In this document: one piece after another, positions 26,183 to 34,900 of the stretch | How positions within the stretch are numbered: position 1 is the first letter of the stretch | Layout: every line of letters starts with the position of its first letter | From: Candidatus Mediterraneibacter merdipullorum | Lineage (GTDB): Bacteria > Bacillota > Clostridia > Lachnospirales > Lachnospiraceae | Reading direction: 5' to 3' | Length of the DNA stretch: 64,000 nucleotides | NCBI GenBank assembly: GCA_019117125.1 | Contig: DXAL01000051.1 | Coordinates: 1 to 64,000 of the forward strand | Notes under the pieces: generated by a model | Told to the model about the DNA's origin: nothing | The model's database searches: none | The model's input: only the letters and a program-made list of their open reading frames with translations | Translations under genes and position numbers: made by a program

Positions 26183-26238
26183 TTGACAATAACAGGAAAA
26201 TGGTTTAGTATCTAAATATAAAAGTTTAGAAACTAAAC
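26183..26238 (+). promoter_or_regulatory. Promoter with two MarR-type operators
   Basis: TTGACA (26183-26188), 17 bases, TAGTAT (26206-26211). Dyad 1 TTTAG-TAT-CTAAA (26204-26216) covers the -10; dyad 2 GTTTAG-AAA-CTAAAC (26224-26238) covers the start region. Their centres are 21 bp apart, two helical turns, so two dimers can bind the same face. Confidence 0.75.
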
Positions 26239-26291
26239 TATATTGTGATCACAAAAAGCGGAACAGGAAAAGAAATTCAAAGGAGGAAATT

Positions 26292-27503
26292 ATGGTAAAA
26301 TTCAGCGACAGAAATCAGCAGGAATTTCAGGAAAGAATACAGTCTGTTATGCGTGAAAAAGGTGTTGACGGACTGATATTGACTGAATTTGGAGCAATTT
26401 ATTATGCAACCGGACATTACAGTACTTTTCAAAAAGTGACAAATGTTCCCGGATACTGTATTGCAGTCTGCCCTGTTGAGGGAGAATTTACGGTTATTAT
26501 GCCGGACTATGAGACCATGTCTCTTGAACAGGTCCCCGGATGTAAAATTGATGTTTCCACAACTGGGATATATATTGACGGATTAGAAAAAATCACTGGC
26601 AAACCGGCGCCGAAAGTCCGACCGTCTACAGTAGATGGAAGCAGAACATTCCGGCAGGCTCTTGATATCATCAAAGCGAAGAAACCGGACGCAGTGATTG
26701 GTATCCAGTCAAAGCTCCTGACTCATGATGCGATGAAAGTTTTTGAAGAAAATGCAGGTTCCTGCACATATGTAGATTGTGATGAAGTATTGAGCCGCGC
26801 CCGGATGATTAAGACAAAGTGGGAAATTGATGTGCTCCGCACCGCTGCACAAATGAGTGAAAAGCAGATGACAGCGACGGCGAATGCCATGCATGAAGGA
26901 ATGACAGTAGGTACGCTTGTCAATCTTGCTTACCAGAATTGTTTCGCTCAGGGCGAAGGAGTGACCGGAGCGCGTCCGGTTCTTTCTGTAGGCGGAAGAT
27001 ACTTTGGTAATTTCGAGATACCGCCGGAGGATACACTGCGTAAAGGAGATATCGTGAGAATGGACTGTGGTCCTTTCTATCTGGGATACATCAGTGATAT
27101 ATGCCGCGCATATTCCGTCGGAAAAGCAGGAGACGAAGCAAAGAAAATATATGCGGCACTGATGGAAGGGTATCACAGGGAACTTGAAATGATAGGTCCG
27201 GGTGTAAAAATAGCGGATGTATACCATGAGGTTATGGCGATTGTCCGCAAAACGGTTCCGGACTATGTACGCGGACACCTTGGACATTCCATCGGAACTT
27301 ATTTCCTTGCAGAAGAGTATCCATATATTTCTCCATATGTAGGAGATGAGACATTCCAGCCGGGAATGGTTGTAAGCTGTGAAGTTCCATACAGCAGCGC
27401 AGTGCTTGGCGGGATGACGCCGGAAGACTCGATTGTAATCACGGAAGACGGGTATGAGCGGTTTACATATGTTCCGGAAGAGATTGTAGAAATTGGAGTT
27501 TGA
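26292..27503 (+). CDS. M24-family metallopeptidase (Xaa-Pro peptidase/creatinase type)
   Basis: 403 aa. N-terminal creatinase-like domain (residues 1-165) and C-terminal pita-bread domain with the full metal set: Asp in RMDCGP, Asp in YISDICRAYSVG, His in LGHSIGTYF, Glu in VVSCEVPY and Glu in TPEDSIVITEDG. Such enzymes release N-terminal residues from Xaa-Pro or similar peptides, or hydrolyse small amides. It starts at 26292 after AAAGGAGG. First gene of a MarR-controlled operon with a C-S lyase-type PLP enzyme, permease and RidA, which hints at a dipeptide or conjugate substrate. Confidence 0.9.
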   Translation: MVKFSDRNQQEFQERIQSVMREKGVDGLILTEFGAIYYATGHYSTFQKVTNVPGYCIAVCPVEGEFTVIMPDYETMSLEQVPGCKIDVSTTGIYIDGLEKITGKPAPKVRPSTVDGSRTFRQALDIIKAKKPDAVIGIQSKLLTHDAMKVFEENAGSCTYVDCDEVLSRARMIKTKWEIDVLRTAAQMSEKQMTATANAMHEGMTVGTLVNLAYQNCFAQGEGVTGARPVLSVGGRYFGNFEIPPEDTLRKGDIVRMDCGPFYLGYISDICRAYSVGKAGDEAKKIYAALMEGYHRELEMIGPGVKIADVYHEVMAIVRKTVPDYVRGHLGHSIGTYFLAEEYPYISPYVGDETFQPGMVVSCEVPYSSAVLGGMTPEDSIVITEDGYERFTYVPEEIVEIGV

Positions 27504-27520
27504 AATCGGAGGAGAAAAAC

Positions 27521-28690
27521 GTGAATTTTGATCAGATTATAGACCGGACGGGAACACAGTGCTGCAAATGGGATTCAGAAAAAGAATATCAGAATGGAAA
27601 AGTCCTGCCAATGTGGGTTGCGGATATGGATTTTCCTGCTCCGGATGAAGTGGTGGATGCGCTTCGCAGAAGAGCGGAACATCCGGTATACGGCTATCCA
27701 AATGATGACGGGAGTATGGCGGACTGCCTGCAGAAATGGCTGAAAAGGCGGCATGATTGGACGGTGAATACGGAAGAAATCATAATGAGTCCGGGAGTAC
27801 TGATCTCAATGGCGTTGTTCATTCATGCAGTTTCAGAGCCGGGGCAGAGTATTTTAATCATGTCGCCTGTTTATTATCCGTTTACAGACTATATTATCAA
27901 TAATGGAAGAAAAGTGAAACGGAGCCGCCTGATTTGCAGAGATGGTGAGTACACGATTGATTTTGATGAATTTGAACGATTGGCGGCAGAAGAAGACACC
28001 GTGGCGTTCCTTTTGTGCAGTCCGCATAATCCGGTTGGAAGGGTATTTACAAGAGAAGAACTGAAAAAAATATCGGACATCTGCCTGAAAAATGGATTGA
28101 AGGTTTTTGCGGATGAAATTCATTCAGATTTGGTAATGCCGGGATTTCATCATACGCCTTTTGCATCACTTTCGCCGGAAACGGCAAAGATGACGGCGGG
28201 AGCATATTCAGCGTCAAAGACATTCAATCTCGCAGGGCTTCAGGCATCGGCGTTGATTGTCGCAGATGAAGAACTCAGAAATAAGATTTTACAGCTGAGA
28301 GATGCGTGGGGGCTGTTCAATATCAATAATTTCGGACTTGAAGCATTTGAAGCGGCTTTTCGCAGCGGAGACAGATATGTGGATGAACTGACTTTATATA
28401 TCAGTAAGAACAGGGATTATGTTTCAAATTTTTTGGAGACAGAGCTTCCGGAAATCCGGTGTTCAGAACTTCAGGGCACCTATCTGATGTGGTTCGACTG
28501 CAGCGGGCTGAATATGACGGATGAAGAACTGGCAGTTTTTTTCCGTGAAAAAGCAGGGCTGGTATTAGATGAAGGGACACTCTTTGGTCCCGGTGGTGAA
28601 CAGCATATGCGTATGAATATTGCATGCCCCCGCAGCGTGCTTGTGAAAGCTGTGAATCAGCTTATGCAGGCTGTGAGGAACAGAAAATAA
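27521..28690 (+). CDS. patB: MalY/PatB-type PLP enzyme, probable C-S beta-lyase
   Basis: 389 aa from a GTG start at 27521, preceded by GGAGGAG; the frame is open from 27500 but without a ribosome site. Fold-type I aminotransferase family: VLPMWVADMDFPAPDEV, PVYGYPNDD, LLCSPHNPVGRVF, the PLP Lys in YSASKTFNLAGLQ, and the C-terminal Arg-containing MRMNIACPRS. PatB/MalY enzymes cleave cystathionine or cysteine S-conjugates to a thiol, pyruvate and ammonia through 2-aminoacrylate. The neighbouring RidA would hydrolyse that intermediate. An aminotransferase role cannot be excluded. Confidence 0.85.
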   Translation: MNFDQIIDRTGTQCCKWDSEKEYQNGKVLPMWVADMDFPAPDEVVDALRRRAEHPVYGYPNDDGSMADCLQKWLKRRHDWTVNTEEIIMSPGVLISMALFIHAVSEPGQSILIMSPVYYPFTDYIINNGRKVKRSRLICRDGEYTIDFDEFERLAAEEDTVAFLLCSPHNPVGRVFTREELKKISDICLKNGLKVFADEIHSDLVMPGFHHTPFASLSPETAKMTAGAYSASKTFNLAGLQASALIVADEELRNKILQLRDAWGLFNINNFGLEAFEAAFRSGDRYVDELTLYISKNRDYVSNFLETELPEIRCSELQGTYLMWFDCSGLNMTDEELAVFFREKAGLVLDEGTLFGPGGEQHMRMNIACPRSVLVKAVNQLMQAVRNRK

Positions 28691-28736
28691 GAGGAATGAG
28701 GTCACAGGAAATGTAATGTGACAGAAAGGATAAGTT

Positions 28737-29972
28737 ATGGGAGAAAAAAAGGAATTAAAAAGAGTCCTTGGTAAATTTGATCTCTGGGCTCTTGGATTTG
28801 GAGCAATTATCGGATGGGGCTGGATTTCAATGGGCTCTACCTGGATTACCAGTGCCGGGTCGCTTGGAGCGTGTCTTTCTTTTGTGTTTGCAGGATTGAT
28901 GATGATCTTTGTCGCTCTGTGTTATGGAGAGCTGGCTTCCGCAATGCCGAAAGCAGGAGGACCTCAGAATTTTGCGTGGCGTGCATTCGGCACAAAGGCA
29001 TCATTCATTGCCGGATGGGCATGTCTTCTGAATCCGGTGCTGTTTGTAAGTTGGCTGTGTAATGCAGCAGTAGTGGCAATTGATTATCTGTTTCCTCTTA
29101 CAGAGACACCGCTGCTCTATACCGTGTATGGATATGAAGTCCATGTTGGGACACTGGCAGCAAATATGCTTACCTGTGCGACCTTCCTGGCAGGTTTTGA
29201 GTGTATACCCCAGGCATCTGAGGAATCTGTCGTTAAGCCGAAAGACCTCGGCAAAGTAATCGTAATCGTTATGATTACAGCAGTTGCGTGGTTCATCCTG
29301 ACAATCATAGCGACATGCCTGGGACTGTCTCACGAAGATATTTCAAATTCCAGCCTGGCGGCTGTGGATTCCATGACTGCAATCTTTAATGGGAACCCGT
29401 TAGCAGGAAAAGCAATGATTATTGTCGGTATTTTAGGGATACTTACTTCATGGATTTCAACATACATCAATGGAAGCCGTCTGATGTACAGTATGGCACG
29501 CGGCGGAATGCTTCCGGATTATTTCAGCAAACTGCATGACAAATATCAGACACCGTACAGGGCAGTCATCATAATGGGAATCTTCATGCTTATATCAGGA
29601 TTTATGGGCGGTGGTGTAAACGTGTGGTATCCGACAGCGGGCGGATTTGGAAGCGTTGTAGCTTATCTGATCGTAGCAATTTCATTTATTAAATTGCGTA
29701 AATCAGAACCGGATATGAAACGTCCATATAAGGTAAAGACGATTTTAGTAGGATATATTGCCGTACTGATGGGGGCTGCTCTCGTTTTAATCTCACTTCC
29801 CGGCTTCCCGGGCTCGGGTCTCAAATGGCCATATGAAATTCTGATGGTTCTGATCTGGATTATACTTGGCTTTATATTATATTTCCGGGCAAGGAGCAGA
29901 AAAGACGGTTTGAAGAGGATTGACGAAATGATGGGTTCGGTCCTTGTAGATGAAGAAGCAGAGAAAGAGTGA
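28737..29972 (+). CDS. APC-family amino acid permease
   Basis: 411 aa, about 12 hydrophobic helices. The first helix carries the family motif FDLWALGFGAIIGWGWISMG, and later ASAMPKAGGPQNFAWRAFG and FECIPQASEES appear. It should import an amino acid, dipeptide or amine substrate for the enzymes encoded around it. Start 28737 follows AAAGGATAAG. The protein ends 34 bases before ridA. Confidence 0.88.
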   Translation: MGEKKELKRVLGKFDLWALGFGAIIGWGWISMGSTWITSAGSLGACLSFVFAGLMMIFVALCYGELASAMPKAGGPQNFAWRAFGTKASFIAGWACLLNPVLFVSWLCNAAVVAIDYLFPLTETPLLYTVYGYEVHVGTLAANMLTCATFLAGFECIPQASEESVVKPKDLGKVIVIVMITAVAWFILTIIATCLGLSHEDISNSSLAAVDSMTAIFNGNPLAGKAMIIVGILGILTSWISTYINGSRLMYSMARGGMLPDYFSKLHDKYQTPYRAVIIMGIFMLISGFMGGGVNVWYPTAGGFGSVVAYLIVAISFIKLRKSEPDMKRPYKVKTILVGYIAVLMGAALVLISLPGFPGSGLKWPYEILMVLIWIILGFILYFRARSRKDGLKRIDEMMGSVLVDEEAEKE

Positions 29973-30005
29973 GAAATGGAAAAAACAGAAGGAAAGGAAA
30001 ACATT

Positions 30006-30377
30006 ATGAAGAAAGTGATTTCAACAACAAAAGCGCCGGGCGCCGTTGGACCTTATTCGCAGGGATGGCGGGCAGGAAATCTGGTATTTGTATCCGGTCA
30101 GCTTCCAATCGACCCGGAAACATCCGGGATGCCGGATACGATAAGAGAACAGGCAGAATTAAGCTGTAAAAATGTACTTGCTGTTCTTGCAGCGGAGAAT
30201 ATACCGGCTGAAGATGTCGTAAAGACAACGTGCTTTCTTGCAGATATGGAAGATTTTGCGGCATTTAACGAGATATACAGCAAATATTTTACCGGGCATC
30301 CGGCAAGAAGCTGCGTGGCAGTAAAAGAACTTCCCAAAGGGGCATTATGTGAGATTGAAGCAATAGCTCTGGGATAA
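30006..30377 (+). CDS. ridA: RidA (YjgF/YER057c/UK114) enamine/imine deaminase
   Basis: 124 aa. RidA signature: KAPGAVGPYSQGWRAGNLVFVSGQLPIDP at the start, then VVKTTCFLADMEDFAAFNEIY and the active-site Arg in PARSCVAVKELPKGA with Glu in CEIEAIAL. It hydrolyses reactive enamines such as 2-aminoacrylate made by PLP beta-lyases. I take the ATG at 30006 after AGGAAAGGA. Last gene of the MarR-controlled operon, consistent with detoxifying the product of the PatB-like enzyme. Confidence 0.93.
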   Translation: MKKVISTTKAPGAVGPYSQGWRAGNLVFVSGQLPIDPETSGMPDTIREQAELSCKNVLAVLAAENIPAEDVVKTTCFLADMEDFAAFNEIYSKYFTGHPARSCVAVKELPKGALCEIEAIALG

Positions 30378-30451
30378 AAAATAAAATGAAAACAGGACTT
30401 GTCAGGGCATTTATTCCGTCGTATAATTACCCTCGACGTTTGAAAACATGC

Positions 30452-30479
30452 AGTCAGGAGTGCGTCAGCACTCCTGACT
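30452..30479. terminator. Strong hairpin between ridA and the MATE gene
   Basis: AGTCAGGAGTG (30452-30462) and its perfect complement (30469-30479) form an 11-bp stem with a 6-base loop. It lies 20 bases before the next start codon and has no T tract, so it may end the ridA transcript or shape the MATE leader. Confidence 0.5.
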
Positions 30480-30499
30480 TTCTGTGAGGAGGAAGGCGT

Positions 30500-31873
30500 A
30501 TGGGGAAAGAGAAAGTCCTGGACATGACGCAGGGGAGTCCTGCGAAGCTGATTATGCAGTTTATGATACCGATGTGCCTGAGCAATATATTCCAGCAGTT
30601 CTACAATATAGCGGATTCTGTTGTGGCAGGGCAGTTCATCGGAGTAGATGCGCTGGCAGCCATCGGGAGCACGGGTTCCCTGATGTTTTTCGTGACCGGA
30701 TGGCTGAACGGTCTGAGCAGCGGGTTCGCAATCCTGGTGTCCCAGTGGTTCGGCGCAAGGGATTACGACCGGATGCGCCACTATGTGGCGATGTCCGTCT
30801 ATCTGGCGGCGGGCTGCGCAGTCCTGATGACAGCGGTGCTGCTCTTTGTCAATGAACCCATCCTGCGGCTGATGAATTACTCGGATGACATCATGCCGGA
30901 TGTGAAACTGTATATGGGCATCATCTACGCCGGGCTTATCGTGACGGCGGCGTATAATTCCCTGGCAGGATTTCTGCGGGCACTGGGAGATTCCAGGTCG
31001 CCCCTGTATTTCCTTATCATATCCGCAGTCATCAATGTCTTTCTCGATATCGCATTTATCGTGTGGTTCGGCATGGGCGTGGAAGGCTGCGCCTACGCGA
31101 CGGTAATCGCCCAGGCAGTGTCGGCGCTGCTGTGCTATTTCTACATACGGAAGAAGTTTCCTATCCTTCATCTGATGAAGGAGGATTTCCGCATCCGGAT
31201 GAAGAGCTTTTGGCGTCTGCTGGCGCTGGGCATCCCCATGGGGCTGCAGTTCTCCATCACAGCGGTGGGGACCATCATCGTGCAGGGCGCGGTGAATGTG
31301 TACGGGGAGGCGTATATGGCGGGCTTCTCCGCAGCCGGAAAGATACAGAACATGATTGCCACGGTATTTACATCTTTTGGCGCGACCATTGCCACCTATG
31401 TCGGACAGAACCGCGGAGCAGGGAAAATGGACCGCGTCAGGCAGGGCGTCCGCTGTACGCAGGTCATGATACTGGTCTGGAGCGTCCTGGCGATGGTTCT
31501 GATGTTTTTCTTTGGCAGACAGATGACCTGGCTGTTCATCAGCCCGTCGGAGACCGAGGTCGTCCATGCCTCCGTGACGTATTTCCGGGCGGTGTTCTGG
31601 TGTTATCCGTTTCTGGGAAGCATCTTCCTCTACCGGAATACGCTCCAGGGGATGGGATACGGACTTGTCCCGATGATCGGGGGTATTTTTGAGCTTGTGG
31701 CACGGAGCTCCATCGTGGCGGTCGTAGCCGGACATGCGAGTTTCGCAGGCGTATGCCTTTCGGACCCGGCAGCATGGATATCGGCGCTCATACCGCTTGT
31801 CCCCTACTATTTTTATACGATGCGCCGTTTCAAAAAACAGGAGGAGGAAACAGCATGTCTTATGAATCACTGA
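30500..31873 (+). CDS. MATE-family multidrug efflux protein
   Basis: 457 aa, about 12 helices in two repeats: FMIPMCLSNIFQQFYNIADSVVAGQFIG and ALGIPMGLQFSITAVGTIIVQGAVN. MATE proteins export cationic drugs or metabolites with Na+ or H+. Start 30500 follows GAGGAGG. It overlaps the start of the esterase gene by 19 bases, so the two form an operon. Codon use returns to the GC-rich style of the chromosome here. Confidence 0.92.
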   Translation: MGKEKVLDMTQGSPAKLIMQFMIPMCLSNIFQQFYNIADSVVAGQFIGVDALAAIGSTGSLMFFVTGWLNGLSSGFAILVSQWFGARDYDRMRHYVAMSVYLAAGCAVLMTAVLLFVNEPILRLMNYSDDIMPDVKLYMGIIYAGLIVTAAYNSLAGFLRALGDSRSPLYFLIISAVINVFLDIAFIVWFGMGVEGCAYATVIAQAVSALLCYFYIRKKFPILHLMKEDFRIRMKSFWRLLALGIPMGLQFSITAVGTIIVQGAVNVYGEAYMAGFSAAGKIQNMIATVFTSFGATIATYVGQNRGAGKMDRVRQGVRCTQVMILVWSVLAMVLMFFFGRQMTWLFISPSETEVVHASVTYFRAVFWCYPFLGSIFLYRNTLQGMGYGLVPMIGGIFELVARSSIVAVVAGHASFAGVCLSDPAAWISALIPLVPYYFYTMRRFKKQEEETACLMNH

Positions 31874-32721
31874 AATTCTGGTTTTATGCTTCCCGCGCGG
31901 ACGCACGGCGGGACAGAGGTCTGAGGACGCCGGATGAGATATTCCGCGTCAGCGATATCCCATACGGACCGGATGCGCGGTGGAACACGCTGGATGTGTA
32001 CAGACTGCGGAAGGAGAAAGGGAAACTCCCGGTCATCGTAAACATCCACGGCGGCGGGTATGTGTACGGCAGTACAAAGCAGTATCAGTTCTACTGCATG
32101 GACCTTGCGCGCAGAGGGTTTGCCGTTGTCAGCTTCAACTACCGGCTGGCGCCGAAATACAAATTTCCCGCCCCGGTTATTGACACCAATCTCGTGCTCC
32201 GGTGGGTGTGCCGCAAGGCGGACATCCACGGATTTGATACAGAGCGGGTGGCCCTTGTGGGGGATTCTGCCGGCGCGCAGCTTGCCAGCCAGTACGCAGT
32301 CATCTGTACGAACCCGGAGTATGCGAAAGTAATGGAAGTGACGCCGCCGGAGTTTGGTTTAAAAGCAGTGGGACTCAACTGCGGCATGTACGACCTGAAA
32401 GAAAGAGCCGGGCAGATACCCGGCAATAAGCTGATGATTGATTATTTTACGAAAAATCCGTCGGTGTACGGGGAAAAGCTGGATGTGCTCTCCTATGTGA
32501 CGGAACAGTTCCCGCCTGCATACCTGCTCACGGCGAAGGGAGACTTCCTTCTGGAGCAGTGCCGCCCGATGGCAGAGCTTCTCCGTTCCAGAGGGGTGCC
32601 GTGTGCGTACCGGATATACGGCGATGAGCACACCGGCCACGTTTTCCATCTGGATGTGCGCTCCGCCCTGGCAGGGCAGGCAAACGATGATGAGACAGCG
32701 TTCCTGAGACAGTATCTGTAA
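31855..32721 (+). CDS. Alpha/beta hydrolase, HSL-type esterase
   Basis: 288 aa. Oxyanion motif NIHGGGYVYGS (HGGG), nucleophile elbow VGDSAGAQ, and a late catalytic His in DEHTGHVFHL. The hormone-sensitive-lipase group hydrolyses esters of small alcohols or acyl groups; substrate unknown. I take the ATG at 31855 (MSYESLKFWFY), which has GAGGAGG just upstream inside the MATE gene. It ends 20 bases from the convergent DUF368 gene with no visible terminator. Confidence 0.88.
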   Translation: MSYESLKFWFYASRADARRDRGLRTPDEIFRVSDIPYGPDARWNTLDVYRLRKEKGKLPVIVNIHGGGYVYGSTKQYQFYCMDLARRGFAVVSFNYRLAPKYKFPAPVIDTNLVLRWVCRKADIHGFDTERVALVGDSAGAQLASQYAVICTNPEYAKVMEVTPPEFGLKAVGLNCGMYDLKERAGQIPGNKLMIDYFTKNPSVYGEKLDVLSYVTEQFPPAYLLTAKGDFLLEQCRPMAELLRSRGVPCAYRIYGDEHTGHVFHLDVRSALAGQANDDETAFLRQYL

Positions 32722-32741
32722 AGAACGGTAACGGAACGGGT

Positions 32742-33587
32742 TTATTCCACTTTTACCCGGCTGTTGAACTTATCCAGCGCCAGCGCGGCAATGATGCCCA
32801 CGATGATGCAGATGAGGTTCACGGCAGTTGTCTCTGCTGTCTTGAATCCGGAGAAGGGAATCGTCATGATGGTGGCAGCGATGACGATGCCGATGATGCC
32901 GTGGAAGGCGATGGAGTAATAGTGGTCGAACAGCGCATTGATTGCCTTTGCCAGGCAGATGACTGTGGCGACTGCTCCGATTCCTCCGGGGATGAGGATT
33001 CCCATGTCAAAGTGTCCGATGCCGTCCACGAAAGGCTGATACAATCCGAGGGGCATCAGGAGGGTGGAAAAGCTCATGCCCGGCGCGATGACACTGAGCG
33101 CGAGGCAGAACCCGCAGAAGAGGAACCATGCGAAGTTCGGTTTCACGTCGATGGAGAACAGCTCCACGCTGATGAGCACGGCGAATATCACGACCATGCA
33201 GACGAACATAGAGACAAAGGAGCTCCTGCTCCGACCCTGTTCCCCTGCCTCCCGGAACAGGGAGGGCAGCATCCCCGTGATGAGTCCGATGAACACGCAC
33301 ACGGACGGGGCGGGATACTCCTCCAGGAAAAAGGAGAGGATGTTCGCCACGCCGAGAAAGCCGATGACGCCTCCGATAAATACCGGGATGAGCGGCGGCA
33401 CATGGGTCTTAAAGTTCTTAAAGGGATGGGCTAAAAGCTCCATGATGGGCTTGTAGATGCCGAAGATGACACCGAGGACGCCTCCGGAGATGCCCGGAAG
33501 GACCGCACCCAGCCCGATGAGCGCACCCTGGAAGATGCGGAAGACAAACTGGAGCGGGTTCATACTGCTTTTCTGGTTTTGTTCCAT
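32742..33587 (-). CDS. DUF368 membrane protein, probable undecaprenyl-phosphate translocase
   Basis: 281 aa, about eight helices. The family motif GALIGLGAVLPGISGGVLGVIFGIYKPIME is at the start, and a second, related AVIAPGMSFSTLLMPLGLYQPF lies in the second half, an internal repeat. DUF368 (PopT) proteins have been shown to return undecaprenyl phosphate across the cytoplasmic membrane for cell-wall synthesis. Start 33587 follows AGGAAAGGAAC. Single-gene unit. Confidence 0.88.
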   Translation of the reverse strand: MEQNQKSSMNPLQFVFRIFQGALIGLGAVLPGISGGVLGVIFGIYKPIMELLAHPFKNFKTHVPPLIPVFIGGVIGFLGVANILSFFLEEYPAPSVCVFIGLITGMLPSLFREAGEQGRSRSSFVSMFVCMVVIFAVLISVELFSIDVKPNFAWFLFCGFCLALSVIAPGMSFSTLLMPLGLYQPFVDGIGHFDMGILIPGGIGAVATVICLAKAINALFDHYYSIAFHGIIGIVIAATIMTIPFSGFKTAETTAVNLICIIVGIIAALALDKFNSRVKVE

Positions 33588-33778
33588 ATGTTCAAAGTTC
33601 CTTTCCTGTTCTTTTATTTTCGTCAAACATAATATTTATACTATCTTTTATGCCATTTTTCAAGAGGGTATGTGTCAGTCTGCGGGCAAAGCTGCGCCGC
33701 CCTGCCCGCAGAAGCGTGCAACCTGGCAGGGGCGTGCGACCTTGCCATCCCGCCGGATTCTGTGCTAAGATGGATGGA

Positions 33779-33827
33779 GCGTCAGTGTACAGGGGGACGG
33801 CTGTATTGTGCCATTGTACACTGACGC
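33779..33827. repeat. Hairpin repeat copy B, in the leader of the AEC permease gene
   Basis: Perfect inverted 13-bp arms GCGTCAGTGTACA (33779-33791) and TGTACACTGACGC (33815-33827) with a 23-base loop. It ends 14 bases before the ribosome site AAGGGGAAG of the gene at 33854. Confidence 0.75.
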
Positions 33828-33853
33828 TGTGCAGAGAGAAAGAAGGGGAAGAG

Positions 33854-34792
33854 ATGGAGAGTTTTATCCTGGCGCTGAGCGTCGTCGTCCCGCTGGTCGT
33901 CTACATGGCGTCAGGCGGGCTTGTGAGAAAACTGGGTATCATGAAGGAAGCGCATTTCAAGGCGGTGAACGATATGGTGTTCCGCCTGTTCATCCCCCTT
34001 ACCCTTTTCTTCAATATATACCGGGTGGATTTAAAGACTGCCATCCAGCCCAAAGTGGCGGGGTACTGTCTGGCAGGCACCGTGCTCGTCTTCGCCCTTG
34101 TCTGGCTTGTGACGGACCGGTTTGTGGAGGACCTTCCCACCGGCTCTTCCATCATCCAGGGAAGCTACCGGAGCAATTTCGTCCTGTTTGGCAATATGAT
34201 TGCACTTACCTTGTGCGATGCCCGGGGCGTGGCGCTTGTATCCGCCCTTTCCGCCATCGTGGTCCCGGTCTTTAACATCCTCGCGGTCATCCTGTTCGAG
34301 GTGAGGAGGGGGAATGCTCCGGGACTTTCCGGCATCCTCCTGAGCATCTGCAGGAATCCGCTCGTAGATGCGGGCGTCCTCGGATGCGTCTTTAACCTGC
34401 TGCATCTTCGGCTCCCGGTTCTCCTTGAGGAACCGCTGAGCGTGATGGCGGATATGGCGACGCCCCTTGCCCTCGTCACCCTGGGCGGGCTGCTCTCATT
34501 TGGCAGCATGGTCAGCCACAGGAAGTACCTGGCGGCGGTCACGGCGGTGCGCCTGGTCTTTGTTCCGGCAGTGATGCTGGGCGCTGCGGTCCTGCTCGGC
34601 TTCCGGGAGAATGTGCTGGTGGCGGTCCTTGCGGTCTTTGCCTCCCCCACAGCAGTGGCGTCCGCCCCGATGGCGCAGGCGATGGGAGGAAACGGCGCCC
34701 TTGCTGCGGAAATCGTGGCAGTGACGTCGGTGTGCTGCATCCTCACCATATTCCTGTTCGTGTTCGGACTCTCCTGGGCGGGCATGTTCTGA
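33854..34792 (+). CDS. AEC-family (auxin efflux carrier type) permease
   Basis: 312 aa, about ten helices. Family pattern: VYMASGGLVRKLGIMKEAHFKAVNDMVFRLFIPLTLFFNIY and the second-half ASPTAVASAPMAQAMGGN. Bacterial members transport malate or other organic acids, or export metabolites. The start at 33854 follows GGGGAAGAG; the open frame begins earlier but has no ribosome site and crosses the hairpin repeat. Its 3' end has an 18-bp tandem duplication including the stop codon. Confidence 0.88.
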   Translation: MESFILALSVVVPLVVYMASGGLVRKLGIMKEAHFKAVNDMVFRLFIPLTLFFNIYRVDLKTAIQPKVAGYCLAGTVLVFALVWLVTDRFVEDLPTGSSIIQGSYRSNFVLFGNMIALTLCDARGVALVSALSAIVVPVFNILAVILFEVRRGNAPGLSGILLSICRNPLVDAGVLGCVFNLLHLRLPVLLEEPLSVMADMATPLALVTLGGLLSFGSMVSHRKYLAAVTAVRLVFVPAVMLGAAVLLGFRENVLVAVLAVFASPTAVASAPMAQAMGGNGALAAEIVAVTSVCCILTIFLFVFGLSWAGMF

Positions 34793-34815
34793 GTGCGGGG
34801 CATGTTCTGAGTGCG
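34781..34815 (+). repeat. 18-bp tandem duplication at the AEC permease stop codon
   Basis: GGCATGTTCTGAGTGCG occurs at 34781-34797 and again at 34799-34815. The unit includes the TGA stop. Confidence 0.8.
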
Positions 34816-34900
34816 CGGGGATGCTCTGGGAAAACTTGCTTTTCCGGGGACGTTGGATTAAAATGGGTTCAGAAATGATACAGTCCAGGAGGAAGAGAGA

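Noticed and set aside
30098-31906. A 602-codon open frame on the minus strand opposite the MATE gene
   Set aside because: His/Arg/Gln-rich with no recognisable domain and fully antisense to the MATE, ridA and esterase coding regions, whose motifs are clear.
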